Of a DNA stretch of 64,000 bases, positions 1 through 9,230 are shown piece after piece. The notes under the pieces were generated by a model. That model had not been told where the DNA came from, made no database searches, and was given only the letters and a program-made list of their open reading frames with translations. How positions within the stretch are numbered: position 1 is the first letter of the stretch; every line of letters starts with the position of its first letter. Both the position numbers and the translations under genes were made by a program. The DNA comes from Lewinella sp. IMCC34183 (GTDB lineage Bacteria > Bacteroidota > Bacteroidia > Chitinophagales > Saprospiraceae), in assembly GCF_003390915.1 (NCBI RefSeq), contig NZ_QMEM01000002.1, positions 310,001 to 374,000 of the forward strand, read 5' to 3'.

Positions 1-1
1 T

Positions 2-817
2 GCCCGTGAACGGGTAGAGGAGCTCAACCGCGACCTGGAGCGCAAGGTTGCCGACCGCACCGCCGAGCTCAGTGCCCGGGAAGGGGAACTGGAGCGCGCA
101 CTGGGTAAGGAACGGGAGCTGAACGAGCTCAAAAGCCGGTTCCTGAGCATGGCCAGTCATGAGTTCAAAACCCCGCTGAGCACGGTCCTCAGTTCCGTCG
201 AGCTCATCGGCCTATACCCGGAGACTGACCAGCAACCCAACCGGGAGCGGCACATCGACCGGATCAAGGAGTCGGTCCGGCAACTGACCGAGGTACTCAA
301 CGACTTCCTCTACCTCAGCCAGCTCGAACAGGGAGCGGTAAGCGTAAACCGGGAACCGACCGACGTGCGCGCGCTCATCAGTACCGCCATCGAGGGCAGC
401 GAGGGACAGCTGCGCCCCGGACAGTACGTACAGATGGAGGTAGCGGACGAGGTCAGTACCATGACGACGGACCCGAAGCTGCTGCGCCACGTGCTGCTCA
501 ATCTGCTTTCCAACGCCGCCAAGTACTCGGCGGAGGGGGCGGAGGTACGTGTCGACGTAGCGCCGGCGGCGACCGACCGCCTGTCGATCCGCGTAACGGA
601 CCACGGGATCGGGATCCCGGCCGCGGACCAGGTGCACCTGTTCGACCGCTTCTTCCGGGCCGGCAACGTGGAGAACATCAAGGGGACGGGCCTGGGCCTC
701 AACATCGTGCAGCACTACGTGGACCTGCTCGGCGGAACCATTTCATTCACCAGCACGGAGGGCGCGGGCTCCACCTTCACCGTCGACCTTCCCCAACACC
801 TACCCGAGCGTGGCTGA
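2..817 (+). CDS. Sensor histidine kinase, C-terminal part (5' end outside window)
   Basis: The reading frame is open from the first bases of the window, so the N-terminal sensor part is missing. The visible part starts with a charged, heptad-like helix rich in Glu, Arg and Leu (about residues 1-45), typical of a signalling coiled coil. Next come an H-box with SHEFKTPL (phospho-acceptor His) and a HATPase domain with the N-box LLNLLSNAAKYS, G1 DHGIGIP and G2 GTGLGLNIV. This is the HisKA/HATPase_c core of a class I histidine kinase. Its stop overlaps the start of the response regulator gene by 8 nt, so the two should be translationally coupled and form a two-component pair. The signal sensed cannot be told from what is present. 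Confidence 0.93.
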   Translation, partial: ARERVEELNRDLERKVADRTAELSAREGELERALGKERELNELKSRFLSMASHEFKTPLSTVLSSVELIGLYPETDQQPNRERHIDRIKESVRQLTEVLNDFLYLSQLEQGAVSVNREPTDVRALISTAIEGSEGQLRPGQYVQMEVADEVSTMTTDPKLLRHVLLNLLSNAAKYSAEGAEVRVDVAPAATDRLSIRVTDHGIGIPAADQVHLFDRFFRAGNVENIKGTGLGLNIVQHYVDLLGGTISFTSTEGAGSTFTVDLPQHLPERG

Positions 818-1859
818 GCAACATATTCTGATCATCGAGGACAACGCGGAGGTACGCGAGAACCTGGCGGAAATACTGACACTGTCCGGCTTCCGCACCA
901 CCACCGCCGCTGACGGCATCGCGGGGGTAAAGCTGGCCCAGCAGGAATCGTTCGATCTGATTCTCTGCGACGTAATGATGCCCGAACTGGACGGATACGG
1001 TGTTCTGGACCTGCTGGCCGAACGCGAAACCACGGCCGGCATTCCCTTTATCTTCATTACCGCCCGCTCCGAAAAGGAGGACGTGCGCCGGGGCATGAAC
1101 CTGGGTGCCGATGACTACATCACCAAGCCCTTCTACAAGGACGAGCTGCTACAGGTGATCCGCACGCGGCTGCGCAAGGCAGCCCGGCGCAAGCCCGCGG
1201 CAGGCCCCGCCCCTACGGTACACCTCAGCGATCCCGAACGGGGGCTGGCCCACCTGCGGACGGTCTTCGAGCGGGACGGGCAGAGCCGCGAATACGGAGC
1301 CGGAGCCACGATCGTGGGAGCCGATGACTATCCCCATTTTGTGTACCGGGTAGAATCCGGGCAGGTACACCTCAGCCGTACCCACCCGTACGGCCGCGAC
1401 TACATCGTAGCGGTACTCGACACCGGCGAATACTTCGGTATTCCCGCCGTACTGGAGCGAAGCGTCAGTCCGTACACCGCCCGCCCCGCCACCGGAGGAG
1501 CAACCTGCCGCCTGCTGCCGGCGGACCGGCTCCGGGAGCTGATCGCCAGCGACCGGACCGTCACCGAGGGGCTTATGCACCTGATGGCGCGGCGGGTAGC
1601 CCGGCAGAACGACCGGCTGGTGCTCCAGGCCTACGACAGTGTACGCCGTCGGACCGCTCTGGTCCTCTGCGATCTACAGGAGCGGCAGCCGGGGCAGCCC
1701 CTCGAGCTCGCCCGTGAAGAACTTGCCCAGATGGTCGGCACCACCAAGGAGAGCGCCATCCGGGCCCTGGCCGATTTTCGGCGCGACGGTTTGCTGGAAA
1801 CCGAGGGGCGCCGCATCGTACTCCTGGACCCGGAGGGGCTACGCAACCTATTAGTGTAG
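810..1859 (+). CDS. Response regulator with Crp/Fnr-type output (REC-cNMP_binding-HTH)
   Basis: The protein has 349 aa and starts at GTG 810, inside the kinase gene. Residues 1-125 form a receiver domain with the acidic pocket IIEDN, phospho-acceptor Asp in LILCDVMMPE, and the conserved Lys in YITKPF. Residues about 150-265 look like a cyclic-nucleotide-binding beta-roll (FVYRVESGQVHLSR, YFGIPAVLE). Residues about 280-349 are a Crp-type winged helix (REELAQMVGTTKESAIRAL, then a beta wing). It is probably a DNA-binding regulator controlled by phosphorylation from the overlapping kinase. Whether the beta-roll binds a nucleotide is unknown; I do not see a full cAMP phosphate-binding signature. 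The target genes are not evident. Confidence 0.92.
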   Translation: MAEQHILIIEDNAEVRENLAEILTLSGFRTTTAADGIAGVKLAQQESFDLILCDVMMPELDGYGVLDLLAERETTAGIPFIFITARSEKEDVRRGMNLGADDYITKPFYKDELLQVIRTRLRKAARRKPAAGPAPTVHLSDPERGLAHLRTVFERDGQSREYGAGATIVGADDYPHFVYRVESGQVHLSRTHPYGRDYIVAVLDTGEYFGIPAVLERSVSPYTARPATGGATCRLLPADRLRELIASDRTVTEGLMHLMARRVARQNDRLVLQAYDSVRRRTALVLCDLQERQPGQPLELAREELAQMVGTTKESAIRALADFRRDGLLETEGRRIVLLDPEGLRNLLV

Positions 1860-1872
1860 GCGTGGCCCGGGG

Positions 1873-3969
1873 CTAGTACCCGGGGTTCTGCCAGTCGGCT
1901 TTCTGCTCCTCGCTCAGGTTGGTACCATCCTCGTTGAGGAGTCCGTCGAGGAAGGCCTGGGGGATGGGCCGCAGTTCGTGCTTGTTCTCCTGAATGGCGT
2001 AGGCTTCGGGATTGAAAGCCCGGGCGCGTTGGATGAGGGTACCCGTTCTAGACAGGGTTTCCCAGCGCTGCCACTCGCCCAGCAACTCGCGGGTGCGTTC
2101 GTTGAGGATGAAGTGCAGGGCGCGTTCGTAGGGGGTGGATACCCCGAGCGCCTGCAGTACGGCCTCGTCTTCGGCCGGCAGGTTATCCGGGAAGGAGGTC
2201 AGCGTCAGGTCGGAGGCGGCCGTAGTTACCTCGAGGTCAGGGTTCGAGAGGTAATACGTATTCATGTTCAGGTTGGAGTTGACGTAGTTGTCCATGGCCG
2301 ACCCGGTATTCAGCGAATTGTTCTCGAAAGCAACGGAGCCGTCGATGTAGTAGGAGCGGTTTTCGCCTTCCTTCCACTCAGCGCGTTCGCGGATGACGTT
2401 GATGTCGTCCATGGCCGGTCCGTAATTGCCCTGCCGCGCGTAGCACTCGGCCCGCAACAGGTAGGTTTCGGCCAGGCGAGCCATAGTGACATCGCGGTGC
2501 GCGTCGCCCTTCTCCGCGAAGCGCGATCCGTCGTCGGTCTTGTTGATACCCGCGAAAAAGTTGGAAATGGGGGTAGACTTGAAGTCGGGGGATACGTACT
2601 CGCCGTTCTGGTACAGGACCAGGGAGTTGGGGACGAACTGTCCGACGGTATTGGTCAGGGAACCGGAGGTTGGTGTTTGCCGCATTCCATACTCCCACGC
2701 CGGCAGGCGGCCGGCGTCGTCTTGCCAGTTCGGGTCCTGCACCGAAGCACCGAAGGTGTAATTGTCGTAGGTATTGTCGTCCTCGGTGTTGAGGATCATC
2801 ACGATGCCGGGATCGCCCAGTTCCAGGTTCGCCTCCGGGTCGACGATGTTGTTGATGCCGTAGACGGTCTTGAAGGTCTTCCACATACGGGAATCGTTGA
2901 CGTGGTCGAAGACGGCGTAGGTGTACTCGGTGGGACGGCAGCGCTGGAAGTCCATGCCACCGATCCAGACACCCCTTCTTACCCAGCCGCCGGAGAAGTT
3001 GGAAAACTGCGGGGTAAAGTAGTTGTAGGTCCGGTTACCGAAGCGACCGGAGGTGGATTCGTCGGCATTGTGCCCGGCGGCCATGAGGATTTCGTCCAGC
3101 TGCTCGGCTTCGCTGTCGACACCGGTCCAGTTGGCGTACAGGTCGCGGTATTCGTCGGTCAGCGCCCGGGCGCCGATGGCGTAGGTACAGACTTCGATGG
3201 CTTCCGCCAGATCCTGGTCGATGTAGGGAGCGTTCCACTCACTGTTCCGCTCCGACGCCCGGAACAGCAGGGCCTTGGCCAGGAAGTGGGCGGCAGTGGC
3301 TTTCGTCCAGGTGATGCCCTTACCATAGGTGAAGTCCTCTCCTTCGAAGTTATCGTAGGCATTGCGCAGGTCGGAAATCACCTGTGCCCAGCACTCCTCC
3401 TCGGTGGCGCGGGTAAAGTTCCGGACTACGCCGGTAGCCGGCTCAAGCTGGAGAACGACGCCACCGTACTGGGCGGTGAGTCGGTAGTAATTGTACCCGC
3501 GCAGGAAGTAGGCATGGGCCAGCGACCGCTTGCGGATCACCTCGTCGTCGATCAATTCGGCGTTGGCGATGATGATGTTGGCCGAGGCGATACCGTAGTA
3601 CAGCTGGTCCCAGAGGGAGGCCGGAGAAGTAGCGTTGTTGTTGGCCGCGCCGGTCGCCGGGCTGGCGCCGATCGGCCCCAGTCGGTTGTCGTAGGTGTTC
3701 CACATCTCGTTGGTGAGATCATTGGCGTTCGTGAACTCGTCGGTACCGTACAGCGTCAGTCCGTAGGCCCATTCGTAGCCGAAATGCCACCGGAGGTTAC
3801 CGTAGAGGGAGATGGCCAGGTCCTCGAGTCCCTGGGCCGTCTCGAAGTACTGGGTGGAATAGGCGGTCGTCAGTTCCTCGTCAAGAAAATCGTCGGAACA
3901 GGAGGGTAACAGCAGGGCGACGGCGACCAGGGCCTTCGTCCCGAATTGCATGATGGAAGTAGCTTTCAT
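1873..3969 (-). CDS. SusD/RagB-family nutrient-binding outer-membrane lipoprotein
   Basis: The protein has 698 aa from ATG 3969; an in-frame GTG at 3987 is also possible. A short signal peptide ends in a lipobox (LLLPSC), giving a surface lipoprotein. The mature start SDDFLDEE is typical of SusD proteins. TPR-like helices follow (YFLRGYNYYRL, AHFLAKALLFRAS), and the C-terminal RagB/SusD region includes RTRELLGEWQRWETLSR and the PIPQ motif near the end. It lies 37 nt downstream of susC in the same orientation, so both are probably co-transcribed. In this family SusD caps the SusC transporter and captures glycan for TonB-dependent import. The substrate cannot be read from sequence. Confidence 0.96.
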   Translation of the reverse strand: MKATSIMQFGTKALVAVALLLPSCSDDFLDEELTTAYSTQYFETAQGLEDLAISLYGNLRWHFGYEWAYGLTLYGTDEFTNANDLTNEMWNTYDNRLGPIGASPATGAANNNATSPASLWDQLYYGIASANIIIANAELIDDEVIRKRSLAHAYFLRGYNYYRLTAQYGGVVLQLEPATGVVRNFTRATEEECWAQVISDLRNAYDNFEGEDFTYGKGITWTKATAAHFLAKALLFRASERNSEWNAPYIDQDLAEAIEVCTYAIGARALTDEYRDLYANWTGVDSEAEQLDEILMAAGHNADESTSGRFGNRTYNYFTPQFSNFSGGWVRRGVWIGGMDFQRCRPTEYTYAVFDHVNDSRMWKTFKTVYGINNIVDPEANLELGDPGIVMILNTEDDNTYDNYTFGASVQDPNWQDDAGRLPAWEYGMRQTPTSGSLTNTVGQFVPNSLVLYQNGEYVSPDFKSTPISNFFAGINKTDDGSRFAEKGDAHRDVTMARLAETYLLRAECYARQGNYGPAMDDINVIRERAEWKEGENRSYYIDGSVAFENNSLNTGSAMDNYVNSNLNMNTYYLSNPDLEVTTAASDLTLTSFPDNLPAEDEAVLQALGVSTPYERALHFILNERTRELLGEWQRWETLSRTGTLIQRARAFNPEAYAIQENKHELRPIPQAFLDGLLNEDGTNLSEEQKADWQNPGY

Positions 3970-4006
3970 AATATTTTTTATTTGCACCGGGTGATCGATT
4001 GGTGGA

Positions 4007-7000
4007 CTAGATGCCCACGTTCAGGCCGACTACGAAGCTGCGGTTGAAGATGGTACTGTTCACGTCAAAGTCGTACCAGTCGTTGGCCTGGTAAATGCTG
4101 CCGGGGTTGAGGGCCTGGATGTAGATCTTCAGGTTGTCGATACCGTAGCGGGCACCGAGTTCGGTAGGTACGTTGTACCCCAGGTTGATGTAGCGGATCT
4201 TGACGAAGCCGGCCCGGTTGATGCCAAGGAGTCCGGAGAAGTCATCCTGGGAACCGGAGGTCGCCTGTCCGAGGATAGGCTTCTGGAATTCGGCCCCCGG
4301 GTTGTCCGGCGTCCAATAATCCAACTCGCGCTGGTTGCTGTGGGCGGTCAGGGCCTGTCCACCCAGGTTGCTGTTGTATCCGAGGCGGGAGTACAGGAAG
4401 ATACCGAGTTCAATGCCCTTGTATCCGAAGGTGTTCGTCCAGCCCAGCGTCCAGCGCGGGGCGGTATTGCCGAGCAGAATCCGGTCGGCGATGGTCATTT
4501 CGTAATCTCCGTTGAGGTCGCGGGGCCGGACGTTGCCGGGGGAAAAGTCGTAGCCATTCTCGTTCCACCGGTCGATCTCGGCCAGGTCCTCGGGCGTGTC
4601 CTGCCATAGTCCCAGGTTATCGAAGCCGTAGATCACGCCGATCGGCTCACCGATGAACCAGCCGTTGTCGACCATGTCGTTGCGGCCGTAGGCCAACTCC
4701 TCGATCCGGTCCTTTTGCCAGGCGCCGTTGAAGTTGGTTTCCCAGAAAAAGCTGGTACCCGACTGGATGGGAACGCCCGTGATGCTCAGCTCGACCCCCC
4801 GGTTCGACGTGCGGCCGATGTTGGCAATGGTGGAGGGGAAGCCGGTCAGGGTAGGAATGTTGACCGAAAGCAGCAGGTCTTCGGTGCTGGATACGTAAGC
4901 ATCGAGGCTACCGAAAATCCGGTTGCGGATCAGGCCGAAGTCCAGGCCGACGTTGTACTGGGAGGTTTTCTCCCAGCCCAGGTTGGGGTTGGCCAGGCTC
5001 AGCTGGTTGCGGCTGTAGTAGGGTTCGTTGGTTGTGTAGCCGATCTGGTTGCCGATACCGTTGAAGGGAAGGAAGATGGAGCGGATGTCACCGATGGTTG
5101 CGTAGGGGCTTACCGCCGAGTTACCGGTTTGGCCGAACCCCACCCGAAGCTTCAGCTCGGTGACCTGATCCGAGTCCGTCAGGAAGTCCTCGTTCTTGAT
5201 CTTCCAGGCCAGGGCGACGGAGGGGAAGAAGTCCCACTTGTTCCCCTCGCCGAGCTGGGAGGCACCGTCCCAGCGGCCCGATACGGTGAGGAGGTAGCGG
5301 TTGTCGAAGCCGTAGTTCATGCGCACCATGTACGAGTTCAATTGCCGCTCGTTGAGGCCCGATCCTAGGCCGATGCTGTTCTGGGGATCGGTGATATCCA
5401 GGACGCCAAAGGCATTCCAGCGCATGGATGCAAGGGGAATGTTATTGCCGCTGAGCGACATGTTCTCGATATTCCACTTAGAGGCGGTCTGCAGCAGCGT
5501 CAGGCCCACATCGTGTAGTCCCCCCAGGGTCTTGTTGTAGAAGATCATGTTGTCCAGCGTCCAGGAGAAGTCCCGCCGGTTGTTAAGCCGGGCGAAACTG
5601 GCACCCTCTGAGCCGTCCGAGTTGATCTTGTGAGCGGAAGTTCCGTCGATGTACACCCCTTCCCGGCCGTACCGGAAATCGGGTCCGAACCGGAACTGAT
5701 ACCGCAGCCCTTCCAGTGGCGCGAACATCTCCCCGAAATCGAAGGTAGCCGACAGGCTGGCCAGGGCGCGCAGGGTTTCGGACAGCTGGGTGCTCCGGTT
5801 CCATTCGTCTACGATGGTGTAGATGGTACTTTCTCCGCCGGGGTTGATGATGGGGTTGCCGGCCTCGTCGTAGGGGACGGCCATATTATAGATCGAACTG
5901 GCCGCCCCGTAAATGGCGTTGGGCACGGAGTTGCTCCGCCCGCCAAGGGTGGAGAAGCCATAATCCTGCTCGCTATACGATACGTTGAGGGTACCGTCCA
6001 TGCTGAACCAGGGGATGGGAGTGATGTCGGCACTCAGTTTGGTGGTATAGCGCTCGTAAAACTGTCCCCGCTGCGTTCCCTTATTGCTGAGGTAGCCGAA
6101 CGAGCCGTAGGCCCGCATTTTGTCGGTGCCCCCGCTGGCGGCCAGGGTGTGTTCGGTAGCCACGCCCGTCCGGGTTACGAGATCGGTCCAGTCGGTGTTC
6201 TGAACGAGGTTGGGGTTGAAGGTTCCGCTTTCCCACCCCCGCAATACGTTATCGCGGGTGGCTTGCCCGTCCAGGGCGCTGTCAAAAATGATCGCGTCGT
6301 TCTCGCGGGTCGGATCATCGGGATGGGCGTAGGTATCCGGATCGAGGTTATAGGCGGCCCACCGGCGGAACCGGATAAATTCTTCGGCGCTCATCGAGGG
6401 CGCCCGGTCCACAATTTCGGAAGTGGTCAGCGTGCCGTAGTAGCTGAGCTGAAACCGCCCGCTCTGGCCCTGCTTGGTGGTCACGATCACCACGCCATTG
6501 GCTCCCCGGGAACCGTAGATGGCCGTAGCGGAAGCGTCCTTCAGTACGCTGATGGACTCAATATCGCGGGGGTTCAGCGTTTCGATGGCCGATTCGGACA
6601 ACAGCGGAATACCGTCGACCACGAAGAGCGGGGAGTTGCTGGCCGTAAGGGAACGGTTGCCCCGAATGCGGATAGAACCGACCTCGCCGGGGCGCTGATT
6701 GCTGGTGATATCTACACCGGCGGCCTTTCCCTGCAGGGCTTCGAAGGCATTATTGACGGGCTGCGTCATCAGCTCCTCCGCCTGCACACTGGTCACGGAG
6801 CCCGTAACGTCGGATTTTCTCTGAGTCTGGTAACCAACTACAACCACCTCATCCAGGATCGCCGCATCGGTTTCGAGGACTACGTCGTAGGTCGAACGGG
6901 AATCGACGGTCACCTCGGAAGGGGCGTATCCGGCGTAGCTGAAGACCAGCACGGCGCCGGTGTCCACGTTAAGTGAGAAGTTACCGTCGAAGTCCGTCTG

Positions 7001-7162
7001 GGTACCGCGCGACGTACCCTTGACCAGTACACTGGCGCCGGGCAGGGTGACGCCCGTATTGTCGGCTACCGTTCCCGTAACGGTCTTGGACTGGGCGGCG
7101 GCGGTGAGGGAGAACAATAAGAGGGGCAGCCAAAGCAGGCAGGCACGTACGGGCAGTTTCAT
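4007..7162 (-). CDS. SusC/RagA-family TonB-linked outer-membrane transporter
   Basis: The protein has 1051 aa from ATG 7162, where MKLPVRACLLWL opens a clear signal peptide ending TAAAQ. ATG 7180 and a longer upstream frame are alternatives. The mature protein begins with a carboxypeptidase-D-like domain (VTGTVADNTGVTLPGASV). A TonB-box-like EVVVVGYQ follows, then the plug with the SusC signature (SISVLKDASATAIYGSRG, NGVVIVTTKQG) and a long TonB-dependent barrel. It should be the energised import channel for the glycan bound by the neighbouring SusD. An AT-rich stretch upstream (about 7286-7366) is the likely promoter zone. Confidence 0.96.
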   Translation of the reverse strand: MKLPVRACLLWLPLLLFSLTAAAQSKTVTGTVADNTGVTLPGASVLVKGTSRGTQTDFDGNFSLNVDTGAVLVFSYAGYAPSEVTVDSRSTYDVVLETDAAILDEVVVVGYQTQRKSDVTGSVTSVQAEELMTQPVNNAFEALQGKAAGVDITSNQRPGEVGSIRIRGNRSLTASNSPLFVVDGIPLLSESAIETLNPRDIESISVLKDASATAIYGSRGANGVVIVTTKQGQSGRFQLSYYGTLTTSEIVDRAPSMSAEEFIRFRRWAAYNLDPDTYAHPDDPTRENDAIIFDSALDGQATRDNVLRGWESGTFNPNLVQNTDWTDLVTRTGVATEHTLAASGGTDKMRAYGSFGYLSNKGTQRGQFYERYTTKLSADITPIPWFSMDGTLNVSYSEQDYGFSTLGGRSNSVPNAIYGAASSIYNMAVPYDEAGNPIINPGGESTIYTIVDEWNRSTQLSETLRALASLSATFDFGEMFAPLEGLRYQFRFGPDFRYGREGVYIDGTSAHKINSDGSEGASFARLNNRRDFSWTLDNMIFYNKTLGGLHDVGLTLLQTASKWNIENMSLSGNNIPLASMRWNAFGVLDITDPQNSIGLGSGLNERQLNSYMVRMNYGFDNRYLLTVSGRWDGASQLGEGNKWDFFPSVALAWKIKNEDFLTDSDQVTELKLRVGFGQTGNSAVSPYATIGDIRSIFLPFNGIGNQIGYTTNEPYYSRNQLSLANPNLGWEKTSQYNVGLDFGLIRNRIFGSLDAYVSSTEDLLLSVNIPTLTGFPSTIANIGRTSNRGVELSITGVPIQSGTSFFWETNFNGAWQKDRIEELAYGRNDMVDNGWFIGEPIGVIYGFDNLGLWQDTPEDLAEIDRWNENGYDFSPGNVRPRDLNGDYEMTIADRILLGNTAPRWTLGWTNTFGYKGIELGIFLYSRLGYNSNLGGQALTAHSNQRELDYWTPDNPGAEFQKPILGQATSGSQDDFSGLLGINRAGFVKIRYINLGYNVPTELGARYGIDNLKIYIQALNPGSIYQANDWYDFDVNSTIFNRSFVVGLNVGI

Positions 7163-7285
7163 AATCGAGCTTTTCAACATTGAGCGTAAAATCCGAGCGC
7201 CTGGCCTGACTGCTTTCGCCGACCGGTTCGCTTCCGGCCGAAAATTACCCGTGGTCACCTCACCGTGAGTTATCCGAGCCTGCCA

Positions 7286-7366
7286 ATCCTTATCTTATAC
7301 TGCATTACAATTTTTCAACTATATAATGTAGGCCATAAGGGCTGTACGGTAACATCATATATTATC
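7286..7366 (-). promoter_or_regulatory. Probable susCD promoter zone (AT-rich island)
   Basis: This stretch is strikingly AT-rich in otherwise GC-rich DNA and lies upstream of susC. On the minus strand it holds TATAGTTG (7323-7316), one mismatch from the Bacteroidota -7 consensus TAnnTTTG. I find no good -33 TTTG at the right spacing. If this is the promoter, the leader before ATG 7162 would be about 150 nt. The rest of the gap to 7535 shows no convincing gene. Confidence 0.35.
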
Positions 7367-7535
7367 ATACGCTGATGGGGAGAGGCTCACAGAAGCGCCC
7401 GCGCCGGGGGGCGGGGTGAGACTACCATCCGGGGATGCGGCATCACGGACACGCTTCGTGCCGTACCGGGACGTTTGACGGAGCCAGGGAAGGTTACCCC
7501 GGGGGGGCTACGTACCGGGCGTGCCGGGAAGTGGG

Positions 7536-8510
7536 TTAAAGTCTGCTGCGGTAGCGGGACGGGCTGCAGCCGTAGTACTTGCGGAAGGCCCGCGAAAAGT
7601 TGGAGGCTTCGGTGAAGCCGACGCGGCCGGCTACCTCAGAAATATTGAGTTGCCAGTCGCCCAGCAGCTCCCCCGCCGTTTCCATACGGACGCGGTTAAT
7701 GAATTCCGAGACCGTGCTGCCGGAGGTTTCGTTCAGCTTGCGGTAGAGCTGACGGGGACTGATACCGAGGTGCTCGGCCAGCAGTTCCGGGTTGAATTTG
7801 GTGTTGCCCAAGTGCGCCTCGATGACCCGGGTGACGCTGTTGCTGAAACAGAGGTCGAGCTCGCGCCGCGCCGGCTTCTCCCCGGTGGGCGCTTTCTGCT
7901 CCCGTATCCGGGCCTGCAGCGCCAGGCGATTGGCGATGATGCTGCCGATCTGTGCTTTGAGGACGCTGATGCTGACGGGTTTGGAAAAGTAAGCATCGGC
8001 CCCCGAACTAAGGCCGGCCACCCGGTCCTGATCATCGCTTCGGGTGGTGAAGAAAATCACGGGAATATGGCAGGTCCTGCTGTCTTGCCGGATCCGTTTA
8101 CACATTTCGATTCCGTCCATCCCCGGAATGACCACGTCGGAAATGATCAGGTCGGGAATTTCCCGCAGGGCGGTGCTCAGCCCGTCGTTACCGTTGTCCT
8201 CGGAAAGAATACGGTACTCGCTGCCGAGTCCCGCACGCAGATAGTGCTGGCGGTCGCCGTTATTTTCCACGATCAGGATCGTGGAGGCGGAAGGGACCCC
8301 GCCGGGACCTCCGGGCCAGGGTCCGGACCACGACGGGGAGGTTTCCGCACGAAGATCCTGCGTCCGGCATTTCGTGCTTCCCGTCCGAATCCGCCGTTGC
8401 GGCTCTCCTGCTGACCGGTGCACTATCCCGCCTCCCGCCGGTCGCAGAGGACTGAGCGGCGTACGGGGAGGGAGAAGATGGGAGCGTTGGGTATTGGTAG
8501 AAGTTTTCAT
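7536..8510 (-). CDS. Orphan response regulator, receiver plus AraC-type DNA-binding domain
   Basis: The protein has 324 aa from ATG 8510; GTG 8534 is an alternative. The first 75 or so residues are rich in Pro, Arg and Ser and match no domain I know. A receiver follows (ILIVENNGD; phospho-acceptor Asp125 in LIISDVVIPGMDG; FFTT; Lys177 in YFSKPV). The second residue of the acidic pair is Asn instead of Asp/Glu. The C-terminal 100 residues are an AraC HTH (LAEHLGISPRQLYRKLNE, ISEVAGRVGFTEASNFSRAF). The layout resembles the cytoplasmic end of a hybrid two-component system, the usual regulator of SusCD loci, but no kinase is attached or adjacent. It may control the neighbouring susCD genes; that is inference from position. 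Confidence 0.88.
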   Translation of the reverse strand: MKTSTNTQRSHLLPPRTPLSPLRPAGGGIVHRSAGEPQRRIRTGSTKCRTQDLRAETSPSWSGPWPGGPGGVPSASTILIVENNGDRQHYLRAGLGSEYRILSEDNGNDGLSTALREIPDLIISDVVIPGMDGIEMCKRIRQDSRTCHIPVIFFTTRSDDQDRVAGLSSGADAYFSKPVSISVLKAQIGSIIANRLALQARIREQKAPTGEKPARRELDLCFSNSVTRVIEAHLGNTKFNPELLAEHLGISPRQLYRKLNETSGSTVSEFINRVRMETAGELLGDWQLNISEVAGRVGFTEASNFSRAFRKYYGCSPSRYRSRL

Positions 8511-9230
8511 AAGGCTTATGGTGATGGCACCCACCGTCAGCAGCTCGGTTTACGCTGTCTCCCCCCCCGCTTCTGGAGAGGCCCGGACCAAAAACTGGAT
8601 GCATGTGAGCACAACCATCCGGCAATAGCAACCGATTGCAATTTTACAGCTGACGCGGGTTAGTGCATGATCGAGTGTTAAAATAGGCGAATAAATCCGC
8701 GGCTGTCCTGCCAGCGGTAATGAAGGAAAAAGGCGGCGGCTAAGGTCGCGGTGACCCACTGCCGTGCCGAAAGGCCCGTCGACACCACCGAATATATACT
8801 CACGTTTTCCGTACGTGATCCGGAATGCCGGAGTTATTACGCTGACATGTACCCGCGCGGGTCGGGCACCCATCTGGTGGTGAGGTCAGTCGGACGGTGC
8901 CGGTCCTGGCGGCTCCGCCGGCCTTTCACGGACAAAATATACGGAGCCCGATGATAAGTCCCCTACGCCGGGACCAAAAATGTCGGCAAGCGTCAAAAAG
9001 CCGAAGCGTAGAAGTACCCGACGACCCCGCCCCGCGGGGGGGGGGGTCAGGCTTACGGTATCGGAACCTTGTTGCCTTACCTCGGGGAAGCCCCGTTGCG
9101 AAAGGGTTGGCGCAGAAAGATTGCGTCGGCCCGGGAAGCTAGTGGTGCGTGCCTAAGGGGGAGCGGCCGGGGCCAGTATCTTTGCACCCGCGCACCGCCG
9201 CCCCGAGAGCCCCTATATAACCGCGTTATC
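8511..9230. other. Long intergenic region with no convincing gene
   Basis: About 720 bases between the AraC-type regulator and the BNR_4 gene. Frames here are short, low in complexity and lack recognisable motifs. Visible features are a 12-bp palindrome at 8851-8862 (ACCCGCGCGGGT), a G-run at about 9037-9047, and a -7-like TATCTTTG at 9177-9184. It could be a regulatory region or decayed sequence; nothing here supports a functional RNA or protein. Confidence 0.5.
9177..9184 (+). promoter_or_regulatory. Bacteroidota-type -7 promoter element for the BNR_4 gene
   Basis: TATCTTTG matches the TAnnTTTG consensus exactly and lies 46 nt upstream of ATG 9231. No TTTG/TTG is found 19-21 nt further upstream, so the -33 element is weak or absent. 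Confidence 0.5.

Noticed and set aside
1978..3909. 643-codon open frame on the plus strand opposite susD
   Set aside because: It mirrors the SusD gene exactly, lacks any domain, and is Val/Gly-rich as expected for an antisense frame of GC-rich coding DNA.
5630..6976. 448-codon plus-strand frame opposite susC
   Set aside because: The composition is antisense-like and the SusC domains on the other strand are unambiguous.
8260..8631. 123-codon minus-strand frame overlapping the AraC-type regulator start
   Set aside because: No domain is present, and its amino-acid mix is random-like. The regulator frame contains the true receiver.
8851..8862. 12-bp palindrome ACCCGCGCGGGT as an operator
   Set aside because: Its GC-only core is likely by chance in DNA of this composition, and it is not near a clear promoter.
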